In this document: positions 1 through 8,639 of the stretch, in pieces | How positions within the stretch are numbered: position 1 is the stretch's first letter | Layout: each line of letters begins with the position of its first letter | DNA from: Rhodothermales bacterium | Lineage (GTDB): Bacteria; Bacteroidota; Rhodothermia; Rhodothermales; Bin80 | DNA: 64,000 bases | Assembly (NCBI GenBank): GCA_958296045.1 | Contig: CATQHT010000003.1 | Location: 1,189,246 to 1,253,245 of the forward strand | Direction of reading: 5' to 3' | Notes under the pieces: generated by a model | The model's database searches: none | The model's input: the letters and a program-made list of their open reading frames with translations, nothing else | What the model was told of the DNA's origin: nothing | Made by a program: the position numbers and the translations under genes

Positions 1-653
1 GTGCGCCCGCTGGGCCAACGCTGATGGAGCCCAGCCTTATAGACTGCCATCCGACCATCCTGGTCTACGTTGTCTCCCTGGCTGTAGAGCAGCTGCACAC
101 CCTCAATACCGTTCAGACTGCCCCGAAACAGGCTCGCGCCGAAGCTCAGGCCGCCTCCCAGTTCTGCGCCCCCCAGTACCGTCAGGTACAGGTTGTTGCG
201 GGTGAGCAAGCTTCCCTCCTGAGGCACCACCGATACGAATGAACTGGTGGGGTCCGTAAGAAAGGCGCAGCATATGTTGACTACCCTGCGCGCCATTTCC
301 TGCCAAGCCACCGTCATACCGGCAAAGTAACGCCCGTGGCGCACCACGGCGCTCAGCGGCAGCGTGCGCGTCGTATATCCCTGCGGGCCTCGTGTCGAAC
401 GAATCGAGTAGTAGTACGGGTTGGTGGTAAGAAAGCTGTTTGGCACATCGGCCGCTCGCGCCGGATTGTAGAACGGGTCACCCAGCCGGTCCACCAGTGC
501 GATGCTGACGCCGCCCATTGCCGCGTTTTCAGACGGGAACAGCATGAACTGGCTTCCTGTCGCTACGGGGATGGACTTGACGGCCACCTCCTGCGCTGTG
601 GCGACAGCGGGCAATAGAAGAAACGCGGAAGTCAAAAATCGGCACAGCGCCAT
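1..653 (-). CDS. Outer-membrane beta-barrel protein, PorV/FadL-like (3' end beyond window)
   Basis: An uninterrupted frame of 217 codons starts at the ATG at 651-653 and runs off the left edge, so the C-terminus is missing. The N-terminus is a clear signal peptide (charged start, hydrophobic LTSAFLLLPAVATAQE with cleavage after ATA). It is followed by the pattern AAMGGVSIALVD, then DPFYNPA, which matches the 'GMGGA...D..A.FWNPAG' signature of outer-membrane barrels of the PorV/PorQ/FadL superfamily. The rest alternates polar and hydrophobic residues, as in beta strands. The role is inferred to be an outer-membrane channel or secretion-associated barrel. It could equally be a lineage-specific barrel of unknown cargo. 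No strong Shine-Dalgarno site precedes the start. Confidence 0.7.
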   Translation of the reverse strand, partial: MALCRFLTSAFLLLPAVATAQEVAVKSIPVATGSQFMLFPSENAAMGGVSIALVDRLGDPFYNPARAADVPNSFLTTNPYYYSIRSTRGPQGYTTRTLPLSAVVRHGRYFAGMTVAWQEMARRVVNICCAFLTDPTSSFVSVVPQEGSLLTRNNLYLTVLGGAELGGGLSFGASLFRGSLNGIEGVQLLYSQGDNVDQDGRMAVYKAGLHQRWPSGR

Positions 654-750
654 AGCTAAAGGCGTAAAGGTGCAGTTCTTGGTAAATCATACTACCAACC
701 TTTTCGACATTCGTACCTAAGGGCGGGAACGTTTCACGCAGAGCTCGTCT

Positions 751-1944
751 TCAGTCTGCTGTCATCACCAACAGGGGAACACGGTCAAATGCCAGGTAGC
801 TGGGTCGCAGCCGCTCTAAATTGTAAAAGCGCTCCACATCGACCACCTTGTGTGGCGCATTGATGCACTCGAGCGATCTGCTGCCATAGATGCCGTCCTG
901 TATATTGACCAATTGCCCCGACGATCCTTCCAGAATTAGATCCAGTGCAAGGTTGCCAAACGCCATAGGTACAATGCTATCCAACGCATCTGGGGCCCCG
1001 CACCTGACGAGATACCCCAAGCGCTGATTAACCACGTTGATGCGCTTACCGCCGTTGTACTTGGGCGAGAGTCGTTTAAGCTCGGCGCCCACACGGATGC
1101 CGATGCCACCAAGCTTGGCATGGCCATACTGGTCCTTTTCCGCACCCAGATAGGACATGGACATGTCGCCTTTGATTTTGGCACCCTCGGAAATCAGAAC
1201 CACGGAGTACTTGCTATCGCGACGGTTACGATCGTAGACAAGCAGCTCGGCTAGGTGCTCAATATCAAAATCCACTTCAGGGATTACGCACCGGTCCGCG
1301 GCACCCGCCATCGTGGGCATAAGTGCCGAATAGCCCGCATATCTGCCGAAGACTTCAATGACCAGAAACCGCTCGTGTGATCCGGCGGAGGTGCGCAATG
1401 TATGCGCAAGCTCAATCGTGCGTGTCACGCATGTACCAAACCCGATGCAGTAGTCGGTTCCAGGCACATCGTTGTCCATCGTCTTTGGGATCGCCACCAC
1501 TTTGACGCCTTCTTTGTGTAGACGATATCCGTAGCTGAGCGTGTCATCGCCTCCGATAGGAATGAGGTAGTCCAGGCCCAGAAAGTCGATATTCTGCAGC
1601 ACCGTGGCGGTCACATCGTTGATCTCATCGGTGTAGGTGTCCCGCAGGTGTACGGGAACGTTCGACACTGGCAGGTGACTGGGCCGCGTCCGGGAGCTAT
1701 GCAGGAAGGTCCCGCCCGTACGGGCTGCCGGATTGACGATATTCTCTGAGAGCTCCTGGAAGTTGCCGGAGTTGTCCGCTTCCTTGTCTGGAATGATTTC
1801 CACTAGGCCAGCCCATCCGCGCCGGATGCCCACCACGCGATAGCCTTCCCGCATGGCGCGAACCGTTACCGCACGGATGGCGGGATTTAGGCCCGGCACA
1901 TCACCGCCACCTGTAAGGATTCCGATAGTGCCCTTGTAAGCCAT
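751..1944 (-). CDS. pfkA: 6-phosphofructokinase family protein (PPi-type signature)
   Basis: A full-length 397-residue member of the PFKA family, which phosphorylates fructose 6-phosphate to the 1,6-bisphosphate in glycolysis. Visible motifs are the phosphate-binding loop TGGGDVPGLN (11-20), GGDDT (131-135), PKTMDND (153-159) and the substrate loop EVFGRYAG (197-204). ATP-dependent enzymes usually have GGDGS and PGTIDND. Asp in the second glycine position and Lys in PKT are the established marks of pyrophosphate-dependent or mixed-donor enzymes. PPi as donor is therefore the better inference, though the family contains exceptions. The ATG at 1944 is the only sensible start. It is divergent from the 2407 gene. 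Confidence 0.93.
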   Translation of the reverse strand: MAYKGTIGILTGGGDVPGLNPAIRAVTVRAMREGYRVVGIRRGWAGLVEIIPDKEADNSGNFQELSENIVNPAARTGGTFLHSSRTRPSHLPVSNVPVHLRDTYTDEINDVTATVLQNIDFLGLDYLIPIGGDDTLSYGYRLHKEGVKVVAIPKTMDNDVPGTDYCIGFGTCVTRTIELAHTLRTSAGSHERFLVIEVFGRYAGYSALMPTMAGAADRCVIPEVDFDIEHLAELLVYDRNRRDSKYSVVLISEGAKIKGDMSMSYLGAEKDQYGHAKLGGIGIRVGAELKRLSPKYNGGKRINVVNQRLGYLVRCGAPDALDSIVPMAFGNLALDLILEGSSGQLVNIQDGIYGSRSLECINAPHKVVDVERFYNLERLRPSYLAFDRVPLLVMTAD

Positions 1945-2406
1945 GAGCGTTTGCTAAGGAGTGCTGAAAAAATGTCTATGAGTCTTACCCTTCCTTCCTG
2001 CATCGGTTTGTCCAGGCGCATGGAGACTTATGGACCCGGTGTGTGTCCGTGCTACTATGCAGCGTGGAGAGAAGCGGGAAAGACTCAACTACGCCTGGCA
2101 TCAGTTAGCCAGCCCTCACCCACATACAAACCCAACCAGCAGCAGGCTGGCTGGGCCTTGCCTACTGGGGCAACGATGCTGGCAAACCTGCACCAACCCG
2201 CTTCACGCGACAACCCGAAGGCCCTAGACCAAGTAACACGGTTTCCTTTGCAGACCAGCCCTCGCCTCGCGCCCGGGCGGATGCTTCAAACTGCGTGGTC
2301 TATAGCTGCCCAGGCGACATCTGGACCGTATCAGCATCCGCTCGAGGGAATAATCTGCGGTCACAGGGCGTCTAACAGGCGTCAACCAACCATACTGCAT
2401 ACCATC
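1945..2406. other. Long non-coding leader between pfkA and the first Spy-like gene
   Basis: About 460 bp between divergent genes. The frame of the downstream Spy-like gene happens to stay open upstream to 1951. Its translation there has no recognisable domain and would place residues before a perfect signal peptide, so it is judged non-coding. It must contain the promoters of both flanking genes. No clear consensus promoter, operator or hairpin was identified. Confidence 0.4.
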
Positions 2407-2826
2407 GTGTTGTTCACCCGCAAGCTGTTCCCGTTGTTTGCCTTGGGTATCACCCTGGGCCTCTTCGCGTCCACTACCGCATCCGCGCAGAATCCAGAGA
2501 TCGCACTGCCCAGTCCGCTGGACCAGCGTATGGCCATCGATACGGAATCCGTCATTGAACTTCTTGCACTGGAAGGAGCTGTTGCCGATACGGTACGTGC
2601 ACTGCTCGCAGAGCGTGCCGAGATGCTCACCAAGATGAGGGAAAAGGTTCGAGCCAACCGCCGCGGCCAGCGCCAAGTGGCAGGCGGGGCACGCGAACTC
2701 TTGCAAGCTATTGACAACGAAATCAACAAGAAGCTCGCCAATGTCCTGACCGAAGAGCAGATGGAGGTGTACGCGGCGTTTCGCGCAGAGCAGCGGCGAG
2801 ACCGTCGCCGCGATCCGCGGCGCTGA
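2407..2826 (+). CDS. Periplasmic LTxxQ (Spy/CpxP-like) protein
   Basis: A predicted secreted protein of about 139 residues. From the GTG at 2407 the translation opens with LFTRKLFPLFALGITLGLFAS, a typical signal peptide, with cleavage near TASA-QN. The mature part is helical, highly charged and ends in an Arg/Asp-rich tail. It contains LTEEQ near the end, the LTxxQ motif of the Spy/CpxP family of periplasmic chaperones and stress sensors. A second LTxxQ protein lies at 4027 beyond the sigma and anti-sigma genes, suggesting both serve one envelope-stress module. The start is uncertain: TTG at 2410 is an alternative, and the frame is open to 1951. The function is inferred from motif and context only. 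Confidence 0.6.
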   Translation: MLFTRKLFPLFALGITLGLFASTTASAQNPEIALPSPLDQRMAIDTESVIELLALEGAVADTVRALLAERAEMLTKMREKVRANRRGQRQVAGGARELLQAIDNEINKKLANVLTEEQMEVYAAFRAEQRRDRRRDPRR

Positions 2827-3039
2827 GTGCGTTTCCTGTGCCCCTGAACGCTATGCCGGGCCACTCGTATCAGTACTCTCCACCCTTCTCCTCCCCGTGT
2901 CGACCACGGCTTGGTCCAGCGGCGAGGGCGCCTGCCGCCTTCGCGTGAATTTTCTTGGGGCGGCTCCAGTGCAAATACGATCACAGTCAGCACTGCTGTG
3001 CGATTGCCGCGCGGTGGCGGCTGCGCAGCCCGGCGCCAT

Positions 3040-3606
3040 GTGACTCTTTCGCCGCAGAGCGAGCATAAGCTGATCCTGCGTGCGAAGCACGGAGACATGG
3101 ATGCCTTCGGGACGCTGGTGCGGCGCAACCAGGAGGCTGTCACACGCACGGTGGCAGCGATGCTGGGCAACAGCGCTGACGTGGACGATGTGGTTCAGGA
3201 GGTGTTTATCCGCTTTTATGGTGCACTTCACCGCTTTCGCGGCGATGCCGCAGCCGGCACCTATCTGCATCGCGTTGCCATTACACAGTCCCTTGATGCC
3301 TTACGGCGCCACAAGCGGGATCAGGCGAGGTTCACGCGCATGGACACACCAGATGCGATCCACGCACAAAAGCAGATGGCAACAACGCAAGTGGATTTTG
3401 ATCGAGCCGAACAGGTGAACAGAGCCATTCAGGAGCTGCGACCTCACCACCGTTCAGTTGTCGTCCTGCGCCTGGTAGAAGGTTACAGCACACGCGAGGC
3501 GGCAGCTATTTTGAAGATCCCTGTGGGTACCGTGCTTTCAAGGCTGAGCCGTGCTACCGCCGCGCTACGCGAGTCACTCCGGCATCTTAGAGATGATGGC
3601 GCGTAA
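3040..3606 (+). CDS. ECF-type RNA polymerase sigma factor
   Basis: A 188-residue sigma-70 family protein of extracytoplasmic-function type. Region 2 shows DMDAFGTLVRRN followed by DVDDVVQEVFIRFY, the conserved core-binding and -10 recognition helices. Region 4 shows LRPHHRSVVVLRLVEGYS, then the helix-turn-helix TREAAAILKIPVGTVLSRLSRA. The frame is open upstream to 2911, but homology starts just after the GTG at 3040 (VTLSPQSEHKLI), so that start is preferred. The gene overlaps the next one by 14 bp, as expected for a sigma/anti-sigma pair. Its targets are unknown; the adjacent envelope and efflux genes are the natural candidates. Confidence 0.92.
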   Translation: MTLSPQSEHKLILRAKHGDMDAFGTLVRRNQEAVTRTVAAMLGNSADVDDVVQEVFIRFYGALHRFRGDAAAGTYLHRVAITQSLDALRRHKRDQARFTRMDTPDAIHAQKQMATTQVDFDRAEQVNRAIQELRPHHRSVVVLRLVEGYSTREAAAILKIPVGTVLSRLSRATAALRESLRHLRDDGA

Positions 3607-4030
3607 ACGCAGAGAGTTTCGTGTGCTGGATGCGGCGTTGTCAGGTGACAGCGCCGCCTTAGCATCGATATCCCGTTCCGCGGCCCTTACGGCCGAGTAT
3701 GCGACACTTGTTAGGATCCGATCCTTAGTGAAAGAAGAATTAGCGACCGATGCACGCCCGAATCCGTTTATGGCGGAGCGGGTGGTGCAGCACCTGCGCT
3801 CCCAGGCTTACCGGCACCAAGTCTATTACGGGGCGTTACTCAGGGCTTTTCGTCCGGTGCTGGTGGCCGCACTCTTGCTCGTGGCTTCGATGGCTGCGTA
3901 CAACATCGCGCACTGGAGTGGTAACTACAGTGCGTCGCGTACGGCAGAACGGATGCTGGGCCTGCCGCCAGTGACGCCCACCGCAGCCTTTGCCGCCGAT
4001 TTGCCAGTCGTGTTACCCCAAGAGCCGTGA
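3593..4030 (+). CDS. Putative anti-sigma factor, single-pass membrane protein
   Basis: A 145-residue protein starting at ATG 3593 (a second ATG follows at 3596), inside the last codons of the sigma gene. A soluble N-terminal part of about 75 residues carries many charged residues. It is followed by one transmembrane segment (PVLVAALLLVASMAAYNIA, about 95-115) and a short extracytoplasmic tail ending LPVVLPQEP. This topology and position directly after an ECF sigma gene are classic for an anti-sigma factor. No HxxxCxxC zinc motif is visible, so it is not a ZAS-type protein. The stop TGA overlaps the GTG start of the next gene (GTGA), implying translational coupling. The role is inferred from context. 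Confidence 0.65.
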   Translation: MMARKRREFRVLDAALSGDSAALASISRSAALTAEYATLVRIRSLVKEELATDARPNPFMAERVVQHLRSQAYRHQVYYGALLRAFRPVLVAALLLVASMAAYNIAHWSGNYSASRTAERMLGLPPVTPTAAFAADLPVVLPQEP

Positions 4031-4434
4031 GAGTGCATCACAAATCGCTGCTGATGCTGGGAGCGATGCTCTTGGCGGGCATACTCTTGGGTGTTTCCGG
4101 CACGAGCATGCTGCACAATCACCGTGCGGCGGAGCTGCAGAAGGCACGACAGTCTGGAGGCGTGATGCGCATGATTCAAGGGGTGGTCGGCGTAGAAAGC
4201 GAATCGCAGCGCCTGCAGATACAGGAAGTGGCAGAGCGCTCGGAGCAGCGCTTCAGCGCGGCGCGGCGCGTGTGCGGCGACCTGTTCGCGACGCAACGCG
4301 ACAGCATGGTGACAAGCCTCAGGACTGTGCTGACCACAGAGCAGCAGGAAAAGCTAGATGCCTGGATCGGTAAAGGGCAGAGGGATCAGAAGCGGCGGAG
4401 CCGGCGCGATGATCAGCACTATGAGCAGCAATAA
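4027..4434 (+). CDS. Periplasmic LTxxQ (Spy/CpxP-like) protein, second copy
   Basis: A 135-residue protein beginning with an uncleaved anchor or signal segment (LLMLGAMLLAGILLGVSG). A helical region is followed by LTTEQQEKLD, the LTxxQ motif of Spy/CpxP-like periplasmic proteins. The C-terminus is strongly basic and acidic (RDQKRRSRRDDQH). The GTG start overlaps the stop of the putative anti-sigma gene by 3 bases, so the two are almost surely co-translated. With the LTxxQ gene at 2407 it brackets the sigma/anti-sigma pair. The likely role is periplasmic chaperoning or sensing of envelope damage that feeds the sigma switch; this is inference. Confidence 0.6.
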   Translation: MRVHHKSLLMLGAMLLAGILLGVSGTSMLHNHRAAELQKARQSGGVMRMIQGVVGVESESQRLQIQEVAERSEQRFSAARRVCGDLFATQRDSMVTSLRTVLTTEQQEKLDAWIGKGQRDQKRRSRRDDQHYEQQ

Positions 4435-4460
4435 TAACCCGGGAAGACCAAGTACGTCCT

Positions 4461-5762
4461 ATGAGAAAGACTATCGTATCCGTTATCGTGGTCGTGATTG
4501 TCTTGGGCACCGCCGCCTTCTGGTTTTTCAGTAGGGACAGCGGCGCCGAAGTGAGTCCCTACCGCACCGTTACCCTAGAGCAGGGGGACCTAGAAGCCGT
4601 AGTGGCTAGCACGGGGACCCTGAACCCGATCACAACCGTGCAGGTGGGAACACAGGTGTCGGGGATCATTTCGGAGATCTACGTCGATTTCAATGACAAT
4701 GTGCGGCGCGGTCAGATTATCGCGCGCATTGATACCACGCTTTTGACGAGTACCGTGCGCGACGCCCGGGCCAACCTGGAACGTAATCGTGCCCAACTCC
4801 GACAGGCGGAGCGCGAATTCGCCCGCATCACGCCCTTGTTTGAAAAGCAATTCGTGACCGAGGTGGAATACAACCAGGCCCAGTACAACCTGGATATCGC
4901 CATAGCGTCCACCAAGTCCGCCGACATCAGTCTGGAGCGCGCCCAGCGGAATATGGATTATGCGACGATCTATGCCCCGGTCTCTGGGACGGTCATTGAG
5001 CGCAACGTCGATGTTGGTCAGACGGTTGCCGCCAGCTTTTCTGCTCCGCAGCTGTTCCTTATCGGACAGGATCTGTCCAGCATGGAAATCCTGGCGTCTG
5101 TTGACGAAAGTGATATCGGTATGATTCAGCAGGGGCAGTCCGCACGATTCACCGTGCAGGCATATCCAGAAGAGACGTTTGTGGGCGTCGTAGACCAGGT
5201 CCGGCTCCAGTCGACCACGCTCGAGAACGTGGTCAACTACACCGTATCTATTGAGGTAGACAATCCAGACGGCCGCGTGCTGCCAGGTATGACGGCTACG
5301 GTCGACTTCCTAATTGAGACCGCCTCGAATGTGCTGAAGGTTCAGAATGCTGCGCTACGATTTCGCCCGACCGAGGGGATGATAGCAGCCTTGAGGGCGC
5401 GGAGGCAGGCTGAACGTGGGGCTGGTGGTGATTCCACAGCGCGTCCCGGCCGCGAGGGCGCCGGTGGCGGACCCACCGCCGCTGGCGGTCAGGGTCAGAC
5501 TGGTAGCGGCTTTGGTGGATTCGGAAGCGGTGGAGGAGGCGCCTCAGACTTCGCCATGCTTTGGTACCTGGATGAGAGCGGCGAAGTCTCCATGGCACCG
5601 GTTCGCACGGGCATCACCGACGGATCCATGACAGAGATTATCTCCCGGCGACTCAAGCCGGGCATCGAAGTGATTGCTGGTGTTACCGTAACTGCAGGGA
5701 ATGAGCGGTCCTCCAACCCTTTCCAGCAGAACAACACACGCAGACGACCTGGCGGCTTTTAG
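4461..5762 (+). CDS. MacA/HlyD-type periplasmic adaptor subunit of an efflux pump
   Basis: A 433-residue membrane-fusion protein. There is an N-terminal membrane anchor (IVSVIVVVIVLGTAAFWFF), then a lipoyl half-motif GTLNPITTVQVGTQVSG. A coiled-coil hairpin spans about residues 95-165 (LERNRAQLRQAEREF...). It is followed by the second lipoyl half (YAPVSGTVIERNVDVGQTV) and a beta-barrel domain (QGQSARFTVQAYPEETF). A Gly-rich low-complexity insert at about 310-360 (GGGPTAAGGQGQTGSG...) is unusual and may be a flexible linker. It is followed by the ATPase and permease genes, the MacA-MacB order. It should bridge the inner-membrane permease and a TolC-like channel, which is not in this window. 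Confidence 0.9.
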   Translation: MRKTIVSVIVVVIVLGTAAFWFFSRDSGAEVSPYRTVTLEQGDLEAVVASTGTLNPITTVQVGTQVSGIISEIYVDFNDNVRRGQIIARIDTTLLTSTVRDARANLERNRAQLRQAEREFARITPLFEKQFVTEVEYNQAQYNLDIAIASTKSADISLERAQRNMDYATIYAPVSGTVIERNVDVGQTVAASFSAPQLFLIGQDLSSMEILASVDESDIGMIQQGQSARFTVQAYPEETFVGVVDQVRLQSTTLENVVNYTVSIEVDNPDGRVLPGMTATVDFLIETASNVLKVQNAALRFRPTEGMIAALRARRQAERGAGGDSTARPGREGAGGGPTAAGGQGQTGSGFGGFGSGGGGASDFAMLWYLDESGEVSMAPVRTGITDGSMTEIISRRLKPGIEVIAGVTVTAGNERSSNPFQQNNTRRRPGGF

Positions 5763-5769
5763 AGGGGGC

Positions 5770-6531
5770 ATGAACGACAATAATGTGGTGATGCGAACGC
5801 AGGGCGTTTGCAAGGTGTACAGTATGGGTACGACCCAGGTGCATGCGCTGCGAGGCGTAGATCTTACTGTGCACCGTGGAGAGATGATTGCCATCGTTGG
5901 CGCCTCTGGGTCTGGAAAATCCACGCTGATGAACATCATTGGGTGCTTGGACTACCCTACGTCCGGCACCTACTACCTGGACGGCGTGCAGGTGGAGAAG
6001 ATGTCAAAAAATGCGTTGGCCGACATCCGCAATCAGAAGATCGGCTTCGTGTTTCAGGGCTTCAACTTACTTGCGCGCACCTCCGCCTTGGAGAATGTCG
6101 AATTGCCGCTTCTTTATGACCGCAGCGGACGCAAAGTCAATCCTCGCAAGGCGGCTCGCGAGGCCCTTGAGCGTGTCGGTCTGGGGGACCGCACGGACCA
6201 CGACCCAAATGAGCTTTCCGGCGGACAGCAGCAGCGTGTCGCGATTGCGCGGGCACTGGTGTCTTCCCCGGCGATTCTTCTGGCAGACGAGCCGACCGGC
6301 AACCTGGACAGCCAGACGTCCATTGAGGTGCTGGCACTGTTTCAGGAGCTCAACCGCCAGGGAATGACCATCCTTGTCGTCACACATGAGCGCGACATTG
6401 CTACGTGCGCGCAGCGCATCATCGAGCTGCGGGACGGCTACGTGATTCGCGACGAGGCCATACGGTCGCGACGTGATGCTATAGGCGAACTCAAAGTAAA
6501 ACCCGGGCCTGAGGCCCTGCCAACATCATGA
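5770..6531 (+). CDS. ABC transporter ATP-binding protein, MacB/LolD type
   Basis: A 253-residue nucleotide-binding subunit. It contains Walker [10 protein letters not shown], a Q-loop in [10 protein letters not shown], the signature [15 protein letters not shown] and Walker [13 protein letters not shown] with the catalytic Glu, followed by the H-loop VVTHE. The ATG at 5770 is chosen because AGAGGGGG just upstream is one of the few strong Shine-Dalgarno sites in the window, although the frame stays open to 5701. The sequence belongs to the lipoprotein-release/macrolide-export class. The permease that E. coli MacB carries as a fusion is here a separate gene overlapping by ATGA. A C-terminal extension of about 20 residues follows the core domain. 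Confidence 0.93.
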   Translation: MNDNNVVMRTQGVCKVYSMGTTQVHALRGVDLTVHRGEMIAIVGASGSGKSTLMNIIGCLDYPTSGTYYLDGVQVEKMSKNALADIRNQKIGFVFQGFNLLARTSALENVELPLLYDRSGRKVNPRKAAREALERVGLGDRTDHDPNELSGGQQQRVAIARALVSSPAILLADEPTGNLDSQTSIEVLALFQELNRQGMTILVVTHERDIATCAQRIIELRDGYVIRDEAIRSRRDAIGELKVKPGPEALPTS

Positions 6532-7745
6532 AGGGATCTACACTTATCAAGGTAGCTTCGCAGAGTATTCTAAAAAACAAGATGCGCACGCTGCTCACTA
6601 TGCTGGGCATAGTGATTGGCGTGGGGGCAGTCATCGTCATGGTGGCCATTGGTCAGGGGGCGCAGGGGCAGATCCAGCGCCAGATAGATAGCCTTGGCAC
6701 CAACCTCATCGTCATCACGCCGGGCGCAAGTTCTTCCGGTGGGGTCAGCCGCGGCGCGCAGACCTACAACCGCCTTAGCATTGCTGATGCGGACAAGATT
6801 CGTAACGAGTCTCTCTATGTCAATGCCGTCTCGCCTGTGGTATGGACCCGGACGCAGGCTATCGGCAACGGCAACAACTGGCGCACTTCTATCAACGGCG
6901 TCTCAACCGACTATCCGGTGATACGCAACTGGGACCTTCAGTATGGCCGCTTCTTTGATTCAAGCGAGGTGCGCGCTCAGCGCCGCCTGGTAATACTGGG
7001 ACACACTGTGGCTGAGAACCTCTTTCCGGGTGAAGACCCAACGGGCCGGCGTATTCAGATACGCAACGTGCCGGTGGAGGTGATAGGGGTCCTCGAACCC
7101 AAGGGCCAGACCGCCAGCGGCTCCGACCAGGATGATGTCATCTTAGCGCCCTACACATCCGTGCAGACGCGTCTGAGCGGCTGGAGCCGCATCTTTCAGA
7201 TTATGGCCAGCACGTCGACGCCTGCGGAACTCCCGCGAGCTCAGGAGGAAATCACATCGATCATGCGCGAGTCGCACCGCCTCTCCGAGTGGGAAGAGAA
7301 CGACTTTACGGTGCGCAACCAGAACGACATTGCCGATGCGGCACAAAGCACTACCGAAGTTATGACGATGCTTTTGGCCGCTATTGCCTCCATCTCCCTC
7401 TTGGTGGGCGGTATTGGCATCATGAACATTATGCTTGTTTCGGTAACTGAGCGCACGCGTGAGATAGGAATACGCATGGCGATAGGCGCCCGCGGGCGCG
7501 ACGTAATGACCCAATTCCTGGTCGAAAGCATAGTGATGAGCGTGATCGGAGGCATGCTCGGGGTGGCCATCGGGTTTGGCGCCGCTTCGCTTGTGGCTGG
7601 CGCCACGGGCTGGAGCACGGCCATCAGCCCGGAGACGGTGGCGGTCGCGCTCCTGTTTTCGGCTGGCGTGGGCATCTTCTTTGGATTCTATCCAGCGCGC
7701 AAGGCGGCTGGCTTGAACCCGATTGACGCACTCCGCTACGAGTGA
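6528..7745 (+). CDS. ABC transporter permease, MacB-like (FtsX family)
   Basis: A 405-residue permease. Transmembrane helix 1 is at about 19-45 (MRTLLTMLGIVIGVGAVIVMVAI). A large periplasmic MacB-PCD domain follows (about 50-270), then three C-terminal helices including ISLLVGGIGIMNIMLVSVTERTREIGIRMAIGA, the diagnostic FtsX/MacB signature. It ends in YPARKAAGLNPIDALRYE. It overlaps the ATPase stop by ATGA. With the adaptor it forms a tripartite MacAB-TolC-like exporter in the inner membrane, using a mechanotransmission mechanism. The exported substrate cannot be told from sequence; MacAB relatives export peptides, macrolides, lipids or siderophores. Confidence 0.93.
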   Translation: MKGSTLIKVASQSILKNKMRTLLTMLGIVIGVGAVIVMVAIGQGAQGQIQRQIDSLGTNLIVITPGASSSGGVSRGAQTYNRLSIADADKIRNESLYVNAVSPVVWTRTQAIGNGNNWRTSINGVSTDYPVIRNWDLQYGRFFDSSEVRAQRRLVILGHTVAENLFPGEDPTGRRIQIRNVPVEVIGVLEPKGQTASGSDQDDVILAPYTSVQTRLSGWSRIFQIMASTSTPAELPRAQEEITSIMRESHRLSEWEENDFTVRNQNDIADAAQSTTEVMTMLLAAIASISLLVGGIGIMNIMLVSVTERTREIGIRMAIGARGRDVMTQFLVESIVMSVIGGMLGVAIGFGAASLVAGATGWSTAISPETVAVALLFSAGVGIFFGFYPARKAAGLNPIDALRYE

Positions 7746-8179
7746 TGCGACGAGCCGGGAAGCATACCCGGGTGCAGCGTCTGCTCTTGCTTGCGCTGAC
7801 GTTGGCGATCGTCGGCTCGGGGACCGAGCTTCTGCTATTGGGCCATTACGAGAGTACGGAGCAATGGATACCTCTGGCCGCTATGGCACTGGCCGTACCC
7901 GTGCTGCTTTGGCGTGTTCTGGGCCGGTCTTCGGTCAGCAGGCGCGCCTTTCTCATGGTCATGGTGGCTCTTGCCTTGGTCGGCATGGTGGGGCTAGTGT
8001 TGCATTTCCAAGGCAATCTGGCGTTCGAACGCGAGTTGCATCCCACCAGTAGCGGCATGCCGCTTTTTTTTGCAGCTGCTCGGGGCGCCACGCCACTATT
8101 GGCCCCTGCCATCATGATCTACTCAGGACTGCTCGGCCTGATTTATCATCTGGTGTCCAGAAACCACTTGAACGCTTGA
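7745..8179 (+). CDS. Small polytopic membrane protein of unknown function
   Basis: A 144-residue protein with about four hydrophobic segments: LLLLALTLAIVGSGTELLLL, WIPLAAMALAVPVLLW, FLMVMVALALVGMVGLVL and LLAPAIMIYSGLLGLIYHLV. Basic residues lie at the start and between helices 2 and 3. ATG 7745 overlaps the permease stop (TGATG), so it is very likely the last gene of the efflux operon. Nothing in the sequence identifies a known family. A helper of the exporter or an envelope-stress membrane protein would fit the context, but this is only inference. Confidence 0.7.
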   Translation: MRRAGKHTRVQRLLLLALTLAIVGSGTELLLLGHYESTEQWIPLAAMALAVPVLLWRVLGRSSVSRRAFLMVMVALALVGMVGLVLHFQGNLAFERELHPTSSGMPLFFAAARGATPLLAPAIMIYSGLLGLIYHLVSRNHLNA

Positions 8180-8352
8180 CATCCGCAGGAATTGAAGGCA
8201 AGGTGTCGTGAGCTTGTGCTCTGGCCCATGCGCAATCACGTATGTGAGAAGCGCAGCGGACGCGGTTCTTGTTTTGCAACCAGTAGGAGCCGATCGGGCC
8301 GCGGTTACAAAGAATTTGGAAGGATGGACGAGCCGGCTCGGCTTCTGCGAGC

Positions 8353-8374
8353 TTAGGGCTGGCGAAATATTAAC
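8353..8374 (+). repeat. Left terminal inverted repeat of TnpB element
   Basis: A 22-bp sequence beginning TTAGGGCTGGCGAAA. It is found inverted at 9928-9949 with three mismatches. Confidence 0.65.
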
Positions 8375-8445
8375 TTAGCCTGACCGGAACCATCGGCTCC
8401 ATAACTGCGCAGATGCTATGCACGCCGATAACCGCTCCCGCCTGA

Positions 8446-8637
8446 ATGTCGGAAATAGTCCTTATTTACGTTTCACGTAGCGCCCTTGACGCTGCTTTCG
8501 GTCTGGCCCTGCGCGAAGGGGCGCCGTACATGGACGTCGTGCGCCGAGCCGTTGTCGATGAGGCCATTGCGTACTCGAAGCGGATACGGGCTGCCCAGAC
8601 GGCACGCCTGCAAGCCGGCCCACGAGAGCGCTCGTAG
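8446..8637 (+). CDS. Small protein in TnpB element, possible ribbon-helix-helix fold
   Basis: A 63-residue ORF starting at ATG 8446 and ending 2 bp before the TTG start of tnpB. The sequence reads as a short beta strand (EIVLIYVS), a helix (ALDAAFGLALREGA), a turn and a second helix (MDVVRRAVVDEAIAYSKRIR). This is the order of a ribbon-helix-helix DNA-binding protein of the Arc/MetJ type. The assignment comes from this pattern alone. Its tight spacing to tnpB suggests co-expression and perhaps autoregulation of the element. It could also be a spurious short ORF. Confidence 0.4.
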   Translation: MSEIVLIYVSRSALDAAFGLALREGAPYMDVVRRAVVDEAIAYSKRIRAAQTARLQAGPRERS

Positions 8638-8639
8638 CC

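Noticed and set aside
1951-2406. N-terminal extension of the first LTxxQ gene
   Set aside because: Open frame but no conserved sequence, and it would put about 150 residues in front of a perfect signal peptide.
2382-3170. 262-codon ORF on the minus strand
   Set aside because: Arg/Ser/Ala-rich shadow of the LTxxQ and sigma genes, with no motif.
6067-6387. Three overlapping minus-strand ORFs within the ABC ATPase gene
   Set aside because: They are shadows of the Walker/signature region of the ATPase and have no features of their own.
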